From assembly GCA_016987375.1 (NCBI GenBank), contig PJRA01000051.1, positions 631,825 through 673,271 on the forward strand: 41,447 bases of DNA, given 5' to 3'. The translations under genes and the position numbers were made by a program. This DNA comes from Brachionus koreanus (Eukaryota > Rotifera > Eurotatoria > Ploima > Brachionidae). Of this stretch, positions 40,379-41,447 are shown one piece after another (position 1 is the stretch's first letter; each line of letters begins with the position of its first letter). Below the pieces are notes generated by a model. That model did no database searches, was not told the DNA's origin, and was given only the letters and a program-made list of their open reading frames with translations.

Positions 40379-41447
40379 ATGAAACCAATTTTAGAGTCAT
40401 TGCGTATTGAAAAAGTAGAACAAATTTATCAAAAACAAAAGATATTCTTCCTAAAACAGCTTAAACAAAGCAGCACTTGTTTTAGTCTCTTAACCTACTT
40501 AAGGGATCATTATGAAATTTCAAAAAAACAAAAAAACAATTCCGTGTGCAAGCAATTGTCCAATTTAGAAAAGAAAATATATATAAGTGTTACTGATTTT
40601 GATCCAAGAACAGTGATAGAATTGATTGAACATATACATTCTGAGAAAAATCGTGGATTGGTTGACTCGATTAACTTTACACTATCTATAATAGAAGAAA
40701 AAATTTCACAAAAATTAGATCATCTTTGTTTGTTTAAAATTTTAAATGATATTTTAAAAGTAGAATTTTTTACTTATTTTGTTTTTTTAAATAATACTAA
40801 TCATAATTTCATAATTTATTGTGACTTAAGTCTTTTTATACTTTTTCTTAATATTTTTTATTTATACTATATTGGTAATTATAATACGACATCGAAATAA
40901 TTTAACTTATTTTAAAAAAACTCTAACTATTTTTATTTAGAGTGCACTTATTTTCACGTAAGTTACGTGAAAATAAAAATTATTAATACACGTAACTTAC
41001 GTGAAAATAAATTTATTTTTTCATTTTACGTGTGTCAATTATCTTTTATTTTTTAATGCAAGTGTAAAATATAAAAGAAAATTTATTTTAAAAAATTCTA
41101 TCATATAAAGCATATCAAACATCTTTCCATCTATATAATTATCCTGTTGGATAGCGCCTTACACAAACTAGGCGATTTTATTCAAAAAAATGAGTTAATT
41201 GACGAAGAGCACGTAAAAGTCGATCCAAAATCGTATACAAGTTCAATATATTCAACTGGCTTATTTGACCAAAATGGTCTTAAAAAAGATCAATTGTCGG
41301 ATTTTTTTACTTCTGAAGGCTTGATTATGCTAGAGAATACTCTTTCTTTTTTTTTGAACAATTTGAAATCTTGTAAAATTTGTTCCAATAATTGTGATAA
41401 TAAGTTTATCATTTGTGGTTCTTGTAATTTTAATTTTCATTTGAAAT
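40379..41447 (+). CDS. PHD-type zinc-finger protein, 5' part (runs off window end)
   Basis: Two exons can be modelled: 40379-40759 and 41111 to beyond the window, joined in phase 0 (GTAGAA donor, CATATAAAG acceptor). The first gives MKPILESLRIEKVEQIYQKQ, then FDPRTVIELIEHIHSEKN and the end LDHLCLFKILNDILK. The second starts HIKHLSIYIILLDSALHKLG and reaches SCKICSNNCDNKFIICGSCN then FNFH at the edge. CxxC...CxxC...H with FIICGSC is the first half of a PHD finger, which usually reads histone tails in nuclear chromatin complexes. The helical region before it could suit BAZ/ACF1-type remodeller subunits, but that is a guess. The true start may lie upstream: the frame is open to 40214, though that part is hydrophobic and looks like translated intron. 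Confidence 0.5.
40949..41010. repeat. Tandem palindromes (CACGTAAGTTACGTG)
   Basis: TTATTTTCACGTAA-G-TTACGTGAAAATAA (40949-40977) is a perfect 14-base palindrome around one central base. CACGTAACTTACGTGAAAATAAA (40988-41010) is a second, partly inverted copy, and TTTTACGTG follows at about 41026. It lies inside the modelled intron of the PHD gene and could be the tips of an element or a hairpin. Confidence 0.85.

Noticed and set aside
1..41447. tRNA, rRNA, CRISPR arrays or bacterial operon signals
   Set aside because: No cloverleaf or rRNA-like segment was noticed, the genes are intron-containing eukaryotic genes, and the tandem arrays present lack unique spacers.

Overview
Eukaryotic, strongly AT-rich genomic DNA from a small invertebrate animal. 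The genes are animal orthologues (PICK1, POLRMT, GPKOW, a Ly6/uPAR protein, a large EGF-repeat receptor). Introns are mostly 45-80 bases with T-tract acceptors, a few are enlarged by mobile elements, and the spacers carry many decayed transposons. A lophotrochozoan such as a monogonont rotifer would fit; this is an inference from gene style, not proved by the sequence. One run of N (23156-23353) is an assembly gap.

Layout. 1-526 (-): 5' part of an ankyrin-repeat gene. 2524-4003 (-): two-exon gene with a C-terminal PTB/PID domain. 5.9-8.2 kb: a Tc1-type transposase remnant, a 0.68-kb element with 150-bp inverted repeats, and a 1-kb MULE-like element. 8771-9338 (+): GPI-type Ly6/three-finger protein. 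9.6-11.35 kb: two oppositely oriented non-LTR reverse transcriptase remnants, one split by a MULE element with an exact 9-bp target duplication. 11848-12693 (+): GPKOW (spliceosomal G-patch/KOW protein). 14432-15833 (-): PICK1, three exons. 17165-26901 (+): POLRMT, eight exons, complete, with two transposon-filled introns of about 3 kb each. 27-28 kb: mariner and MULE remnants. 29303-39765 (+): three secretory-pathway genes in a row, namely an acidic secreted protein, a 93-aa secreted protein, and a 2301-aa single-pass membrane protein (Thr-rich stalk, CUB-like modules, MAM-like domain, about 19 EGF modules, TM, short tail). The second and third share a homologous N-terminal leader. 40379-41447 (+): start of a gene with a PHD-type zinc finger at the window edge.

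The conserved genes serve unrelated housekeeping or signalling jobs (mitochondrial transcription, splicing, membrane trafficking) and show no operon-like logic. The two most distinctive things are the 29-40 kb secreted/receptor cluster with its duplicated leader, and the diversity of non-autonomous inverted-repeat elements. Several of these sit inside introns, and one carries a C2H2 zinc-finger reading frame inside POLRMT intron 6.
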